Positions 1-8,497 of a stretch of DNA of 64,000 nucleotides are shown piece by piece; within the stretch, counting starts at the first letter, position 1, and every line of letters begins with the position of its first letter. Source of the stretch: Collimonas sp. OK607. Its GTDB lineage: Bacteria > Pseudomonadota > Gammaproteobacteria > Burkholderiales > Burkholderiaceae_D. A model generated the notes under the pieces. That model did not search any database, was not told the origin of the DNA, and saw nothing but the letters and a program-made list of their open reading frames with translations. The stretch covers positions 1 to 64,000 of the forward strand of contig NZ_FOKF01000006.1 of NCBI RefSeq assembly GCF_900111995.1, read 5' to 3'. The position numbers and the translations under genes are program-made.

Positions 1-306
1 CAGCGCTGCACTTCCATCAAACGCCCACACTTATCGACTGTTAATTGTTAAAGAACCTTCTACTTCGCGTCACCAGAACCCCGGTTCGCGTCGCTGTCAA
101 ATCGTTTTGTTTGTCAGCAGCAGAGAGATGAGATTATGTGGCGTTTCGCGTTTTTCGTCAACTACTTTTTTACTACTCACCGAAAAACTTTTTACCGCCC
201 ACACCAACTTCAACCCGCTTTATTTCCCTCAAACTTCGCTCCCCAAAACAGCCTTTTTACCTCTCAGCTGCTTCGTTTATTTCGCGTCGTTCTCAACGGG
301 AGGCGA
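1..306 (-). other. 5' leader of an rRNA operon leaving the window (partial)
   Basis: Read on the minus strand, this stretch starts just after a very strong promoter, has no credible coding frame, and ends near the window edge with a TTCTTTAACAATTAAC segment followed by a GTCGATAAGTGTGGGCG segment. That resembles the boxA-bearing 16S rRNA leader I know from Burkholderiales, so the 16S gene should begin just beyond position 1. The small frames here are not convincing genes. The 16S gene itself is not visible, so this is an inference from leader and promoter. Confidence 0.65.
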
Positions 307-335
307 ACTATAGCAACCCTCTCCGCTCCCCGCAA
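307..335 (-). promoter_or_regulatory. rRNA-type sigma-70 promoter (P1-like)
   Basis: On the minus strand there is a -35 hexamer TTGCGG (335-330), exactly 17 bases, then a -10 hexamer TATAGT (312-307). The discriminator that follows is GC-rich (TCGCCTCCCG), as is typical of stringently controlled rRNA promoters. The 25 bases upstream of the -35 are A/T-rich and could act as an UP element; they overlap the stop codon of the preceding methyltransferase gene. Transcription would run leftwards into the rRNA leader. Confidence 0.7.
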
Positions 336-359
336 GTACTTTGTTAAAGATATTTCGAT

Positions 360-1304
360 TTATCTCTTTTTACCTAAATCCCACTGCACGATAGACTCGC
401 CGCTGCTAGTGGATTTGGGTACCGGCCGGAACGCATGGCCGTAGATAATTTCAAAGGTAAGCGGTAACTTACCGTCGGGACGGCGTGTAGCTTCCAGCGC
501 TGTCTTGATACGAGTCCCGGCGGCGCGCCCTAATAAGCCACGGCCGCGTGTCGCCAACGGGTTACCCCCCCAGGCGCGAACATCGGCCAGCAATTTCTCC
601 ACCGTGTCATAAGTCACTGTAATGGTTTCCATATCCATGACCGGTGTCGAGAAGCCGGCATTGACCAGCATGTCGCCAAAATCATGCATATCGACGAACG
701 GCAATACATGCGCGCCATCATCAATGGCACCAAACGCATTGCGCAGTTCTTTAAAGGTGTCCGGGCCGAAGCAAGAGAACATCAGCAAGCCGTCCACTCT
801 TAATATACGGCGCCATTCGGCGAACACGCGATCCGGCTGCGGATGCCAGTGCAGCGCCAGGTTGGACCAGACCAGATCCACCGCGCCTGGCGCAAATGGC
901 AACTGAGCGAAATCGCCGCACACCAGGGCCGATGCCAGTTCGTCGCTTTTGCCGGTGAATGGCAACCACTTCTTCAACAGGCGGTTGACCGATAGCTGTG
1001 CGGTATGACGTTGTTCTTTTGCCATCGAAAGCATGGCGGCAGATGCATCCAGGCCAATAATGGCGGCTTCGCTGAAGCGCTGCTGCAATGTATATATGTC
1101 CGGGCCGGCACCGCAGCCGGCATCCAGTACCCGTTGCGGCGCTAGTTTCACCAAGGCAAGACGCTCGTGCATGCGGCTTGAAATTTCGCGGCGCATGAAC
1201 TCGGATTCGCGCACCAGAGCGGGCTGTGCAAACAGTTGGCGTACCAGACGCAAGTCGATCGGCGCACTTTGGCTGCTATCAATAGGAGGGTGTGAGGTAG
1301 GCAT
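360..1304 (-). CDS. bioC: BioC-like class I SAM-dependent methyltransferase
   Basis: A 314-residue class I methyltransferase. SAM-binding motif I is VLDAGCGAGPD at about residues 61-71, followed by the acidic end of strand 2 (IIGLDAS) and the later D/N-rich segment DLVWSNLALHWHP. The last is typical of BioC, which methylates malonyl-ACP to start pimelate synthesis for biotin. I chose the ATG at 1304 (MPTSHPPID); the frame stays open to 1421, but the extra 39 residues look non-coding. It is divergent from comF, an arrangement I know from Burkholderiales. No other bio genes are in the window, so the exact substrate is inferred and another small-molecule methyltransferase is possible. Confidence 0.68.
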   Translation of the reverse strand: MPTSHPPIDSSQSAPIDLRLVRQLFAQPALVRESEFMRREISSRMHERLALVKLAPQRVLDAGCGAGPDIYTLQQRFSEAAIIGLDASAAMLSMAKEQRHTAQLSVNRLLKKWLPFTGKSDELASALVCGDFAQLPFAPGAVDLVWSNLALHWHPQPDRVFAEWRRILRVDGLLMFSCFGPDTFKELRNAFGAIDDGAHVLPFVDMHDFGDMLVNAGFSTPVMDMETITVTYDTVEKLLADVRAWGGNPLATRGRGLLGRAAGTRIKTALEATRRPDGKLPLTFEIIYGHAFRPVPKSTSSGESIVQWDLGKKR

Positions 1305-1484
1305 CAGGATCCGGCAAGTAAGATGAAATGCGATAATCGCCAGCAGTTTACACGCTTGAATGCCTGTAGGCTGGGAGTGCTGCCATCCTTCTCCACTACC
1401 TCTGACAATAACGAGACTCACCCTTTGCGATTTCCCCAGCTACGCCATTGGCCGCAACTGCAACTTGCCCGTATCCTGGCGAGC

Positions 1485-2204
1485 ATGCCGTCGTGCTGCG
1501 CGTTGTGCAATAAAAGCGGCAAGCATATTATTTGCGGCGGCTGCAAGCAGCATTATTTTTCCGATTGCCCGCCACGCTGCAGGCAATGTGCGAATCCGCT
1601 CCCTCGACTCAACGGTCCCGGTAACGGCCCCGGTCCGGCACTCTGCGGCAACTGCCTGAAACAACCCCGTGCCTTCGATACCACCATCGTTGCATGCAAT
1701 TATGCTGCGCCAACTGACCAGTTGATTCTCGCGCTAAAATTCGGTGGACGGCTGGCGTTGGCGCCGATGTTTGCACAAATGTTATGCGATGTGACGCAGC
1801 GCCAGGGAAGCAGCGCTCAGCCGATGCTATCAACAGACTTGCCTGATATCCTGACCGCGGTGCCGCTCAGCGCACAACGGTTGCGACAGCGCGGTTTCAA
1901 TCAGGCTTTGGAGATAGCCAAACCCCTGGCACGTATGCTTGGGCTTAATTTGCAACACGGACTGCTGCTGCGGCAACGCGACACCCTGCCCCAGTCCCAG
2001 GTGCCGGAGCTGGAGCAACGCCGTCGCAACCTGCGCCAGGCGTTTGCCGTGCCGCCGGCAGCCGTGCAGCATATACACGGCCGCCACGTAGGCGTGGTCG
2101 ACGATGTCATGACTAGCGGCGAGACGTTGCACGCACTGGCAAAGACGCTACGCCGGCATGGCGCACGGCGCATCACCAATTTCGTGTTCGCGAGGACGCC
2201 ATAG
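1485..2204 (+). CDS. comF: ComF family phosphoribosyltransferase-like protein
   Basis: A 239-residue ComF family protein. The N-terminus carries a cysteine-rich double zinc ribbon (CCALCN, CGGC, CRQC, CGNC within the first ~65 residues). The C-terminal half is a type I PRTase fold with the PRPP-binding loop VVDDVMTSGETL near residue 205. Family members act in DNA uptake and recombination (ComF/GntX) but lack a proven enzymatic reaction. The frame is open upstream to 1323; I prefer the ATG at 1485 because the zinc ribbon then sits at the N-terminus as usual. It is divergent from the methyltransferase and is followed closely by trmL. Confidence 0.85.
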   Translation: MPSCCALCNKSGKHIICGGCKQHYFSDCPPRCRQCANPLPRLNGPGNGPGPALCGNCLKQPRAFDTTIVACNYAAPTDQLILALKFGGRLALAPMFAQMLCDVTQRQGSSAQPMLSTDLPDILTAVPLSAQRLRQRGFNQALEIAKPLARMLGLNLQHGLLLRQRDTLPQSQVPELEQRRRNLRQAFAVPPAAVQHIHGRHVGVVDDVMTSGETLHALAKTLRRHGARRITNFVFARTP

Positions 2205-2251
2205 CCGGCCTCGCGATCCGTGATCTATACATATATATAAGGAGAATCAAG

Positions 2252-2734
2252 TTGTTCCACGTCGTACTGGTTGAACCGGAAATCCCGCCGAATACCGGCA
2301 ACATCATTCGCCTGTGCGCCAATACCGGCGCGCAATTGCATTTGATCGAACCGCTCGGCTTTCCGCTGGATGACAGCAAAATGCGCAGGGCAGGCCTGGA
2401 TTACCATGACTACGCCACCATGCTGGTGCATGCCAACTGGGACGCCTTCGTCGCCAGCATGCGCGCTGCCGGCAACTACGACCCCAGCCGCATGTTTGCC
2501 ATGACCACCCACGGCTCGACGCCGTTTGCCAATCTCCAGTTCCAGGCAGGCGACGTATTTGTGTTTGGCTCGGAAACCCGCGGCCTCGATCCGGCGCTGC
2601 GCGAATCATTCACAACTTCGCAACGGATCCGCTTGCCGATGCGGCCGGATAATCGCAGCTTGAATCTATCCAATACGGTGGCAGTCGTGGTGTATGAGGC
2701 GTGGCGCCAAAATGGTTATAGCGGCGGAGCCTGA
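2252..2734 (+). CDS. trmL: tRNA (cytidine(34)-2'-O)-methyltransferase TrmL
   Basis: A 160-residue SPOUT-class methyltransferase that 2'-O-methylates the wobble base of tRNA-Leu isoacceptors. It matches TrmL/YibK almost end to end: EPEIPPNTGNIIRLCANTG at the N-terminus, FGSETRGLD in the middle, and the trefoil-knot SAM motif IRLPMRPDNRSLNLSNTVA near the C-terminus. The start is a TTG at 2252, supported by a good AAGGAG ribosome binding site at 2239-2244, seven bases upstream; no ATG is available nearby. It is probably read independently of or together with comF (48-base gap). Confidence 0.93.
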   Translation: MFHVVLVEPEIPPNTGNIIRLCANTGAQLHLIEPLGFPLDDSKMRRAGLDYHDYATMLVHANWDAFVASMRAAGNYDPSRMFAMTTHGSTPFANLQFQAGDVFVFGSETRGLDPALRESFTTSQRIRLPMRPDNRSLNLSNTVAVVVYEAWRQNGYSGGA

Positions 2735-2735
2735 T

Positions 2736-2744
2736 TGCTATAAT
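2736..2744 (+). promoter_or_regulatory. Extended -10 promoter candidate for the copper chaperone gene
   Basis: TGCTATAAT is a perfect consensus -10 (TATAAT at 2739-2744) preceded by an extended-10 TG. It lies 106 bases before the ATG of the PCu(A)C gene and just after the trmL stop. The -35 region (TTATAG around 2716) is poor, which is tolerated when the -10 is extended. The call rests on sequence match alone. Confidence 0.42.
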
Positions 2745-2849
2745 TCATCGTCTTGCAAATAGGCATGATGTATTTCCTGAGTCGCCTGTAAAAAAACTAG
2801 CCCCCACTATCTGTCGTTGGTATTTACCCAATTTAATCGAAGGATCATC

Positions 2850-3302
2850 ATGTCCGTGCGTTCCGTGTCCCTGTTTCTCTGCGCTCTCGCCATCAGCGTT
2901 TCTGCTTATGCCCAGGAGTATGACCTTGGCAGCCTGCACATCAGCCGTCCCTATGCGCGCGCCACAGTTCCGGGCCAGCCTGGCGGCGGTGCGTTTCTGA
3001 GTATCGAGAACAAGGGCAAGGAAGCCGACAAACTGATCGGCGTCAGTTCATCGGTCGCCAAGAGCTCTGAGATCCACACCATGTCCATGGACGGCAATGT
3101 CATGAAAATGCGTGAAGTCGGCGAGATCGATCTGCCGCCGGCGAGCACTGTCGACATGAAGCCGGGCCACGGTTACCACATCATGTTGATGGGCCTGAGC
3201 CAGCCATTGAAGGCCGGCGATAAATTCCCGCTGACACTGACTTTCCGGAAAGCTGGCAAGATCGAAGTGTCTGTAGCCGTCACCGATCTGAGCGGCAAAT
3301 AA
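2850..3302 (+). CDS. Periplasmic PCu(A)C copper chaperone
   Basis: A 150-residue exported protein of the PCu(A)C family (DUF461), which carries Cu(I) in the periplasm for cytochrome oxidase CuA assembly. The N-terminus is a clear Sec signal peptide ending AYA before QEYD. The copper site of the family, H(M)x10Mx21HxM, is visible: HTMSMDGNVMKM in the middle and HIMLM further on. The ATG at 2850 has an AAGGA site upstream; the frame extends to 2817 without a better start. It is a single gene here, with no sco or cox genes next to it, and is followed by a strong hairpin terminator. Confidence 0.9.
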   Translation: MSVRSVSLFLCALAISVSAYAQEYDLGSLHISRPYARATVPGQPGGGAFLSIENKGKEADKLIGVSSSVAKSSEIHTMSMDGNVMKMREVGEIDLPPASTVDMKPGHGYHIMLMGLSQPLKAGDKFPLTLTFRKAGKIEVSVAVTDLSGK

Positions 3303-3344
3303 GCCGACGCGGCGCATCAACACTAAATACAAACGGTTTCTGCA

Positions 3345-3376
3345 ATAAAAAAGCGCGGAATCCGCGCTTTTTTTAT
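3345..3376. terminator. Bidirectional rho-independent terminator
   Basis: GCGCGG-AAT-CCGCGC hairpin (3353-3367) extended by A:T pairs, with an A run on the left and seven T on the right. It can therefore end both the plus-strand copper chaperone and the minus-strand rfaE2, whose stop is only about 20 bases away. Confidence 0.85.
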
Positions 3377-3396
3377 TGCTCAGTTGATCGTGAGGA

Positions 3397-3885
3397 TCAA
3401 GAGCCTTCTCGCACATTGCGCACCTTGTTCAACAATTTGCTGGTCGAGCGATCATGGGCAAACGGAATCGCGACCACCTGGCCGCCATACGCCAACACTG
3501 CCTGACCTTCCGGAATCGCATCCATCTGGTAATCGCCACCTTTGACGTACACCCCCGGCTGCGCCTCTTGCACCACTTCCAGCGCCGTATCTTCATCAAA
3601 CTCAACCACCAGGCTGACCGCTTCCAGCGCCGCCAGTACGGCCATGCGGTCGGCACAGATATTGATTGGCCGGTCGTCACCCTTGCCCAGGCGCTTGACC
3701 GAGGCGTCGGTATTCACAGCCACCACCAGCGACGCACCTTGTTCACGCGCCTGCGCCAGATAGGTAACGTGGCCGCGATGCAGTATATCGAATACGCCAT
3801 TGGTCAACACCACCGGCTGCGGCAAAGCAGCAACGCGGGTTTTCAATTCAGCACGGGTACAAAGCTTGGTTTCGAATTTAGGCAT
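3397..3885 (-). CDS. rfaE2: D-glycero-beta-D-manno-heptose 1-phosphate adenylyltransferase
   Basis: A 162-residue nucleotidyltransferase that makes ADP-heptose precursor for the LPS inner core. It corresponds to the C-terminal domain of E. coli HldE and stands here as a separate protein, as is usual in betaproteobacteria. Visible motifs are NGVFDILHRGH (the HxGH active-site motif, residues ~30-40), then VAVNTDASVKRLGKG and the YVKGGDY segment. The kinase half (RfaE1) is not next to it. It shares a terminator with the convergent copper chaperone gene. Confidence 0.92.
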   Translation of the reverse strand: MPKFETKLCTRAELKTRVAALPQPVVLTNGVFDILHRGHVTYLAQAREQGASLVVAVNTDASVKRLGKGDDRPINICADRMAVLAALEAVSLVVEFDEDTALEVVQEAQPGVYVKGGDYQMDAIPEGQAVLAYGGQVVAIPFAHDRSTSKLLNKVRNVREGS

Positions 3886-3907
3886 GGGGAATATAAAAGG
3901 GTCGCAA

Positions 3908-3942
3908 ATAAAAAAGCCGCAATACTTGCGCTTGCGGCTTTG
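3908..3942 (-). terminator. Rho-independent terminator after the ferritin-like gene
   Basis: AAGCCGCAA and TTGCGGCTT form a 9-bp stem with a short loop (3914-3940). On the minus strand the hairpin is followed by a T-rich tail (TTTTTTATTT). It lies between the ferritin-like gene and rfaE2, so these two minus-strand genes are probably separate transcription units. Confidence 0.78.
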
Positions 3943-3998
3943 GATTCAATCAATTTGTAGCAGTTACGAGTGACGCTAAAAGCTTAGCGTCGCTCACA

Positions 3999-4859
3999 TC
4001 AGACAGCTGGAGCTGGGGTCGATGCCGGCGCCAGGCGCGCGACCACTTCCTTGCGATAGCGGTTCAGTTCTTGCACCGTATCAAAGGTACGCTCAAACAA
4101 CAGCGACATATTGTGCAGGATACGATCGACCACCTTCTTTTCCCAGACGCCGTCGAATTTGATTTGCTCGTCCAGCCAGCGTTCCAGCCACTCCGGATCC
4201 GGCAGGCGGCTCTGCACCGTGTCGTTCGGGAACAACGACTGATTCACGTGCAGATTGGTCGGATGCAACGGCTTCTCGGTACGGCGGGCCGATGCCATCA
4301 AAACGCCGATCTTGGCGAATGCGGCAGAAGCGCCATCACCCACTTCATTTAAAGCCTTCTTCATGTAGCGCAGGTAAGCGCCGCCGTGACGTGCTTCATC
4401 CTGGCTGATGATCTTGTAGATTTGCTTGATCACAGGCTCAGTATGCCAATCGGAGGCGCAACGGTACCAGTGATTGAGGCGAATCTCGCCGCAGAAATGC
4501 ATCATCAGGGTTTCCAGCGGCGGGGCCGGGTCGAATTCGAAACGAACGTTGTCCAGCTCGGCTTCGGTAGGGACCAGTTCAGGCCGGAAACGGCGCAGAT
4601 ATTCCATCAATACCAGGGAATGCTTCTGTTCTTCAAAAAACCATACCGACATGAAAGCGCAAAAATCGCTGTCACCGTGGTTATCTCGCAGGAACATCTC
4701 GGTTGCAGGCAGCGCCGACCATTCCGTAATCGCATTCATACGAATAGTTTGAGCTTGTTCGTCGGACAGCTGGGTGGCATCAAACTTGTCCCATGGAATA
4801 TCGGTCTCCATGTTCCAGCGGACTTGTTCAAGCGATTTAAACAGTTCTGGATACAGCAT
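3999..4859 (-). CDS. Ferritin-like di-iron protein of unknown substrate
   Basis: A 286-residue all-helical protein with the carboxylate/histidine spacing of ferritin-like di-iron enzymes. It has a glutamate in TEMFL, then FFEEQKHSL (ExxH), then a glutamate in FCGEIRLNH, and finally SQDEARHGG (D/E-ExxH). The order resembles acyl-ACP desaturase or AurF-type oxygenases more than storage ferritins, but I cannot name a substrate. The ATG at 4859 has AAGG five bases upstream and is preferred over the ATG at 4874. A long gap separates it from phaM; its own hairpin terminator follows. Possible roles are an oxygenase, a desaturase, or an oxidative-stress protein. Confidence 0.7.
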   Translation of the reverse strand: MLYPELFKSLEQVRWNMETDIPWDKFDATQLSDEQAQTIRMNAITEWSALPATEMFLRDNHGDSDFCAFMSVWFFEEQKHSLVLMEYLRRFRPELVPTEAELDNVRFEFDPAPPLETLMMHFCGEIRLNHWYRCASDWHTEPVIKQIYKIISQDEARHGGAYLRYMKKALNEVGDGASAAFAKIGVLMASARRTEKPLHPTNLHVNQSLFPNDTVQSRLPDPEWLERWLDEQIKFDGVWEKKVVDRILHNMSLLFERTFDTVQELNRYRKEVVARLAPASTPAPAV

Positions 4860-5050
4860 ACATACCTTAAGCAAGTGAGTTAACTATTCGATTTTACCAA
4901 GAAATTGTTACAAGCCCGTTTTTAAACCGGCAGGCCGTCGAGTTTTCGTTAAAAATAATATTCAAACAACAACAATGTCAAATTATTACTTTGCGTTTTT
5001 TGCCCAAACAGCGAGCCTCATCAATCTTCAATCATTGCACTTATCCGGCG

Positions 5051-5086
5051 CTAGTCAAGTTGACGAGGCAACCAGGGCTTGACTAG
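5051..5086. repeat. Inverted repeat downstream of phaM
   Basis: CTAGTCAAG (5051-5059) and CTTGACTAG (5078-5086) are perfect inverted copies around an 18-base loop. No T-run follows on either strand, so this is a poor rho-independent terminator. It could fold in the phaM 3' end or serve as a protein-binding site. The rest of the 4860-5123 gap is AT-rich and shows nothing I can name. Confidence 0.4.
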
Positions 5087-5123
5087 TTGACATTTCCGGC
5101 TGCGCATCAAGGCAATGCTTTGA

Positions 5124-5828
5124 TTATTTTGAAACAACCCTGGCTTTGCTTGCGCGCGCTGCTGTCTTGCCACCGGCGACAGTGCTCTTCTTCCCGGCAG
5201 GCTTTGACGTTGTGCCGCTGATTGCTTTGCTACGCGGCTTGACTGCGCGCTTGACCTGCGCTGCAGCTTTGGTCGGCGTGCCGCTTTTTTCAGCCGCAAC
5301 CACGCTATTGACTGCTTGCTTGAACTGATTCTGCAGTAAATCCCACCATGCACTGGAATTCCCCAGCGAGGATTCAGCGGCGTCACTTGCGGCCGGCGGA
5401 GCTTCAGCTTCAGCTTTAGTTTCTGCGGCGGCCGCCGGCTGCGCAGCTTGAGTTGTGGAGACGGGAGCATCTTGCACCGGGTTCATAAATGAAAACGGGA
5501 ACCCTGACGGCATCGCCCACGCGCTTGCCGAAGACTCGGTACTGCCGCCTTGATGCTCACTGCTGGTTTGACTGACGGCTCCCATTGCCTGCAATGCAGA
5601 AATAGTCGCACTTTGTACTTCCAGCGCCTGTATGGTGGTACGCAACATGCTCAGGTTAAGATTCAGCCAGGATTCAACTGCTTTCAGGTCTGTGATTTTC
5701 TTGTTGATTTCTTCCACCGACAGTGTCGGGACAACCATGCCGGGCACACCCAGACCGCCCCACATCTTCTTGATAAATTCGAGACTATCCTGCATTGCAT
5801 CGGCTCCTGGAATATTTGAACTGCTCAT
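5124..5828 (-). CDS. phaM: PhaM-type polyhydroxyalkanoate granule regulatory protein
   Basis: A 234-residue protein. The first ~90 residues (MQDSLEFIKKMWGGLGVPGM, the conserved start, then a helical segment with ESWLNLNLSMLRTTIQALE) match PhaM, which activates PHA synthase PhaC and tethers PHB granules to the nucleoid. The centre is Ala/Pro-rich and low complexity. The last ~60 residues are Lys/Arg/Ala-rich (KRAVKPRSKA, KPAGKKS), the DNA-binding tail of the family. An AAGGAG site precedes the ATG. It implies a PHA-storing organism, though no pha synthesis genes are in view. Confidence 0.87.
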   Translation of the reverse strand: MSSSNIPGADAMQDSLEFIKKMWGGLGVPGMVVPTLSVEEINKKITDLKAVESWLNLNLSMLRTTIQALEVQSATISALQAMGAVSQTSSEHQGGSTESSASAWAMPSGFPFSFMNPVQDAPVSTTQAAQPAAAAETKAEAEAPPAASDAAESSLGNSSAWWDLLQNQFKQAVNSVVAAEKSGTPTKAAAQVKRAVKPRSKAISGTTSKPAGKKSTVAGGKTAARASKARVVSK

Positions 5829-5877
5829 CGCGCATCTCCTTCAAGGTAATCCACATGACAGAATGAAATCGTCAACG

Positions 5878-7182
5878 TCATGGGCGCTGCATCTTGCACG
5901 TACCGGGTAAGGCAGTCGCCGCCGGCGCCAGATAGCGCTCGGTCTTGAAGCCGTAACCGCTGCCTTCATTATCAAATCGGATACCGCCGTCGGCAAGCTT
6001 TTGCATCACGGCGACGTACAGGGGTTGTATCAACTGGTGATCGCTGGCACGCATGCTGGCTTCATGAAACTTGCTCCTGTACTGCGCTCCTTCCAGCGCG
6101 CGTGCAACGGCTACCGCGTCTGTAGTTTGCGCCTTTTCGATAGCCGTCACCAACATGTCAATCATGACATCCATACGCAGAAACAGATAGTCATCTTTCG
6201 GCTGCGGGTAACGTTGACGGAAACTCTTGTAAAACGCATCGCTGGCGGCGTTGCCGTCGATGGCATTCGGATGCCACTCGGCGACGGCGCGTACTGTGCC
6301 TACGCCTGCGTCGCCGATGGCCGCCGGCGCGCCCAGGCTATTCGCATAAAAAGTATAAAACTTGAGATGCAAGCCAGCGTCCTTGGCTGCTTTCACCAGC
6401 AAGGTCAGATCGTTGCCCCAGTTGCCAGTGATTACCGTATCGGCGCCGCTGGCACGAATTTTAGCGATGTAGGGAGCAAAATCCTTGACCTTCCCGATCG
6501 GGTGCAATTCGTCGCCGACAATCCTGATATCCGGCCGTGCCGCCTGCAGCTGCTGGCGCGCGGCCTTGGCAACCTGCTGGCCGAAGCTGTAGTCCTGGCC
6601 GATCAGGTAAACGCTTTTCGCCTTGTTGTCATTTTTTATGACATCTACCAGCGCATGCATGCGCATGTCAGCATTGGCGTCAAAACGAAAATGCCAGAAA
6701 CTGCACTTTTCGTTGGTCAATGCCGGATCGACTGCCGAATAGTTCAGGAACAAGACGCGATTGTCCGGGGTCCTGGCATTGTGCTTGTTGATGGCTTCGA
6801 CCAGCGCCCCGGCAACTGCGGAGCTATTGCCCTCCAGCACGAACGGGATTTTCTGGTCGGTCAATTGCTTGAGCTGCAATAACGCGTCCTCTACCCCTTG
6901 TTTGTTATCGAACACGCTCAGGCTCAGGAGATGCTTGCCGTCCGGTAAACGCACACCGCCGCGCGCATTGACTTGCTCCACCGCAAACCTGATATTTCGT
7001 TCCACGGCTTCACCCGCGTTGGCGAAGGGACCCGACATACCCTCGATCATGCCAAGCCGGATCGGCGCCAAATTGGCCGTTGCGGCCACGGCTGGCGCCG
7101 CAAATGCGGTCGGCGCCAGGACGCTCATGGCCAGTGTGCATGCCAGCGCGGTGCTGACGACGTGATGGTATCGATGCTGCAT
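5878..7182 (-). CDS. Orphan ABC transporter substrate-binding protein, branched-chain amino acid type
   Basis: A 434-residue periplasmic binding protein of the type I fold (LivJ/LivK family, Peripla_BP_6). It has a signal peptide (cleavage around TAFAAPA), then IRLGMIEGMSGPFANAGE, QVNARGGV, SVFDNKQG and a second lobe with SVYLIGQDYSFGQQVA. Such proteins bring amino acids, amides or aromatic acids to LivHMGF permeases. No permease or ATPase gene is near, so its partner is elsewhere or it acts as a sensor. The ligand cannot be read from the sequence. It lies 49 bases downstream of phaM's start on the same strand, pointing leftwards. Confidence 0.85.
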   Translation of the reverse strand: MQHRYHHVVSTALACTLAMSVLAPTAFAAPAVAATANLAPIRLGMIEGMSGPFANAGEAVERNIRFAVEQVNARGGVRLPDGKHLLSLSVFDNKQGVEDALLQLKQLTDQKIPFVLEGNSSAVAGALVEAINKHNARTPDNRVLFLNYSAVDPALTNEKCSFWHFRFDANADMRMHALVDVIKNDNKAKSVYLIGQDYSFGQQVAKAARQQLQAARPDIRIVGDELHPIGKVKDFAPYIAKIRASGADTVITGNWGNDLTLLVKAAKDAGLHLKFYTFYANSLGAPAAIGDAGVGTVRAVAEWHPNAIDGNAASDAFYKSFRQRYPQPKDDYLFLRMDVMIDMLVTAIEKAQTTDAVAVARALEGAQYRSKFHEASMRASDHQLIQPLYVAVMQKLADGGIRFDNEGSGYGFKTERYLAPAATALPGTCKMQRP

Positions 7183-7285
7183 CGGCGACTATTCTTGTTT
7201 GATGTAAATGCAATATTTTACGTGGTTTATCGCCGCCGCCACTCTTGCCAAGCTTAATCCCGGCAGATACGTTTACACTATACGG

Positions 7286-8428
7286 ATGTTGTCTTCCTCC
7301 GTACCGCCTTCAATTTCGCGCTATACCTTCTCCAGCCGCCGTCGGTGGCTGTGGGTGCTGTTGCTTACAGCGTTGCTGCATTTGCTCCTGTTCGTCTGGG
7401 GTAACCACCAATTCAAGGTCGCGGCGCCGGTCAACCGGCCGGAACGTCTGGTCATGGCCCAGATCATGCCGCTGCCGCCAGTTGAAAAGCCCGTACTGCT
7501 ACCGCAAGCCCCCAAACCGAAACCTGATGCTCAGGCACGCCCCAAGGCAACGCAAAAACCGCGAGCGGCGCCGACGCCAGCTGTGGAAGTCCCGGACACG
7601 CCGATCAGGGAGACTGTTACACCGCTGGACGACAACGGGCCCGCCGGCCCTGCCGCAACCGGTCCGGCAACCGATACAGCTGAAACCGGCGCTGCCACGA
7701 CTCCGACAACTACGCCGGCGGCGCAGGCGAACGCAACGCCTCCCGCCGGCAAACACTACCAGACCAATCCGCCGCCGTCTGCGGAGCTGAAGTACGACGT
7801 GGAAGCCTTGCAAAAAGGCCAGAATTATCATGGCAGCGGCAAAATCACCTGGCAAACCGATGGCGGCAACTACACCATCAACGGCGAGGCCGGCGCTTTG
7901 TTCATTACCGTTCTCGATTTCAAGAGCGAAGGTGAAATCAACGACTTTGGCGTGGCGCCGGTCACTTATACGCAAAAACGTTTCCGCAAACCCGCCACCC
8001 AGACCATTTTTCATCGCGAGCGCAATGCCATTGTCTTTTCATCGTCGACGAATAGCTACCCGCGCAGCGGCGGCGAACAAGACCGCGCCAGCGTAGTCTG
8101 GCAACTGGCCAGCATCGGCCGCGGCGACAGTACACAATTTTCTCCGGGCGCGGTAATCGACCTGTTTGTGGCAGGCCCGCTGGATGCCGAAACCTGGCGC
8201 ATGCAAGTAATCGGGCAGGAAAAAATCACTGTTGGCGGTGACGATCTCGATACCTGGCATGTAATTCGCGTGCCGCAGGCAGGTTCTCACGAGCAGCGGC
8301 TGGATATCTGGCTGGCGCCGCAGCAGCAATGGTATCCCGTCAAACTACGGTTTACCGAAACCGACGGCGACTATCTGGATATGTCGCTGTCCAAGATGAA
8401 ACGATTGACTACGGCAGCAGCAAATTGA
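7286..8428 (+). CDS. Membrane-anchored DUF3108 protein with TonB-like N-terminus
   Basis: About 380 residues from the ATG at 7286 (the frame is open to 7208). After a short Arg-rich stretch there is one membrane segment (LWVLLLTALLHLLLFVW). A long Pro/Ala/Thr linker (~residues 60-165) rich in PKPKP-type motifs, as in TonB, follows. The C-terminal ~200 residues form a DUF3108 domain that aligns along its length with the next gene (KRFRK, FHR, SSNSYP, GGEQDR, WQL, LDIWLAP, WYPV). The topology suggests an inner-membrane anchor holding a periplasmic beta-rich domain. Function unknown. Confidence 0.82.
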   Translation: MLSSSVPPSISRYTFSSRRRWLWVLLLTALLHLLLFVWGNHQFKVAAPVNRPERLVMAQIMPLPPVEKPVLLPQAPKPKPDAQARPKATQKPRAAPTPAVEVPDTPIRETVTPLDDNGPAGPAATGPATDTAETGAATTPTTTPAAQANATPPAGKHYQTNPPPSAELKYDVEALQKGQNYHGSGKITWQTDGGNYTINGEAGALFITVLDFKSEGEINDFGVAPVTYTQKRFRKPATQTIFHRERNAIVFSSSTNSYPRSGGEQDRASVVWQLASIGRGDSTQFSPGAVIDLFVAGPLDAETWRMQVIGQEKITVGGDDLDTWHVIRVPQAGSHEQRLDIWLAPQQQWYPVKLRFTETDGDYLDMSLSKMKRLTTAAAN

Positions 8429-8497
8429 TCTTCCCGCCGGTACTCCTGTATTACTGAATCAAGCTTTTTGAAAACGGCATCATTTATTTGGAAAATC

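Noticed and set aside
107-444. Small plus-strand frames of 68-102 codons at the left edge
   Set aside because: They run against the rRNA leader and promoter and into the end of the methyltransferase gene, without protein features.
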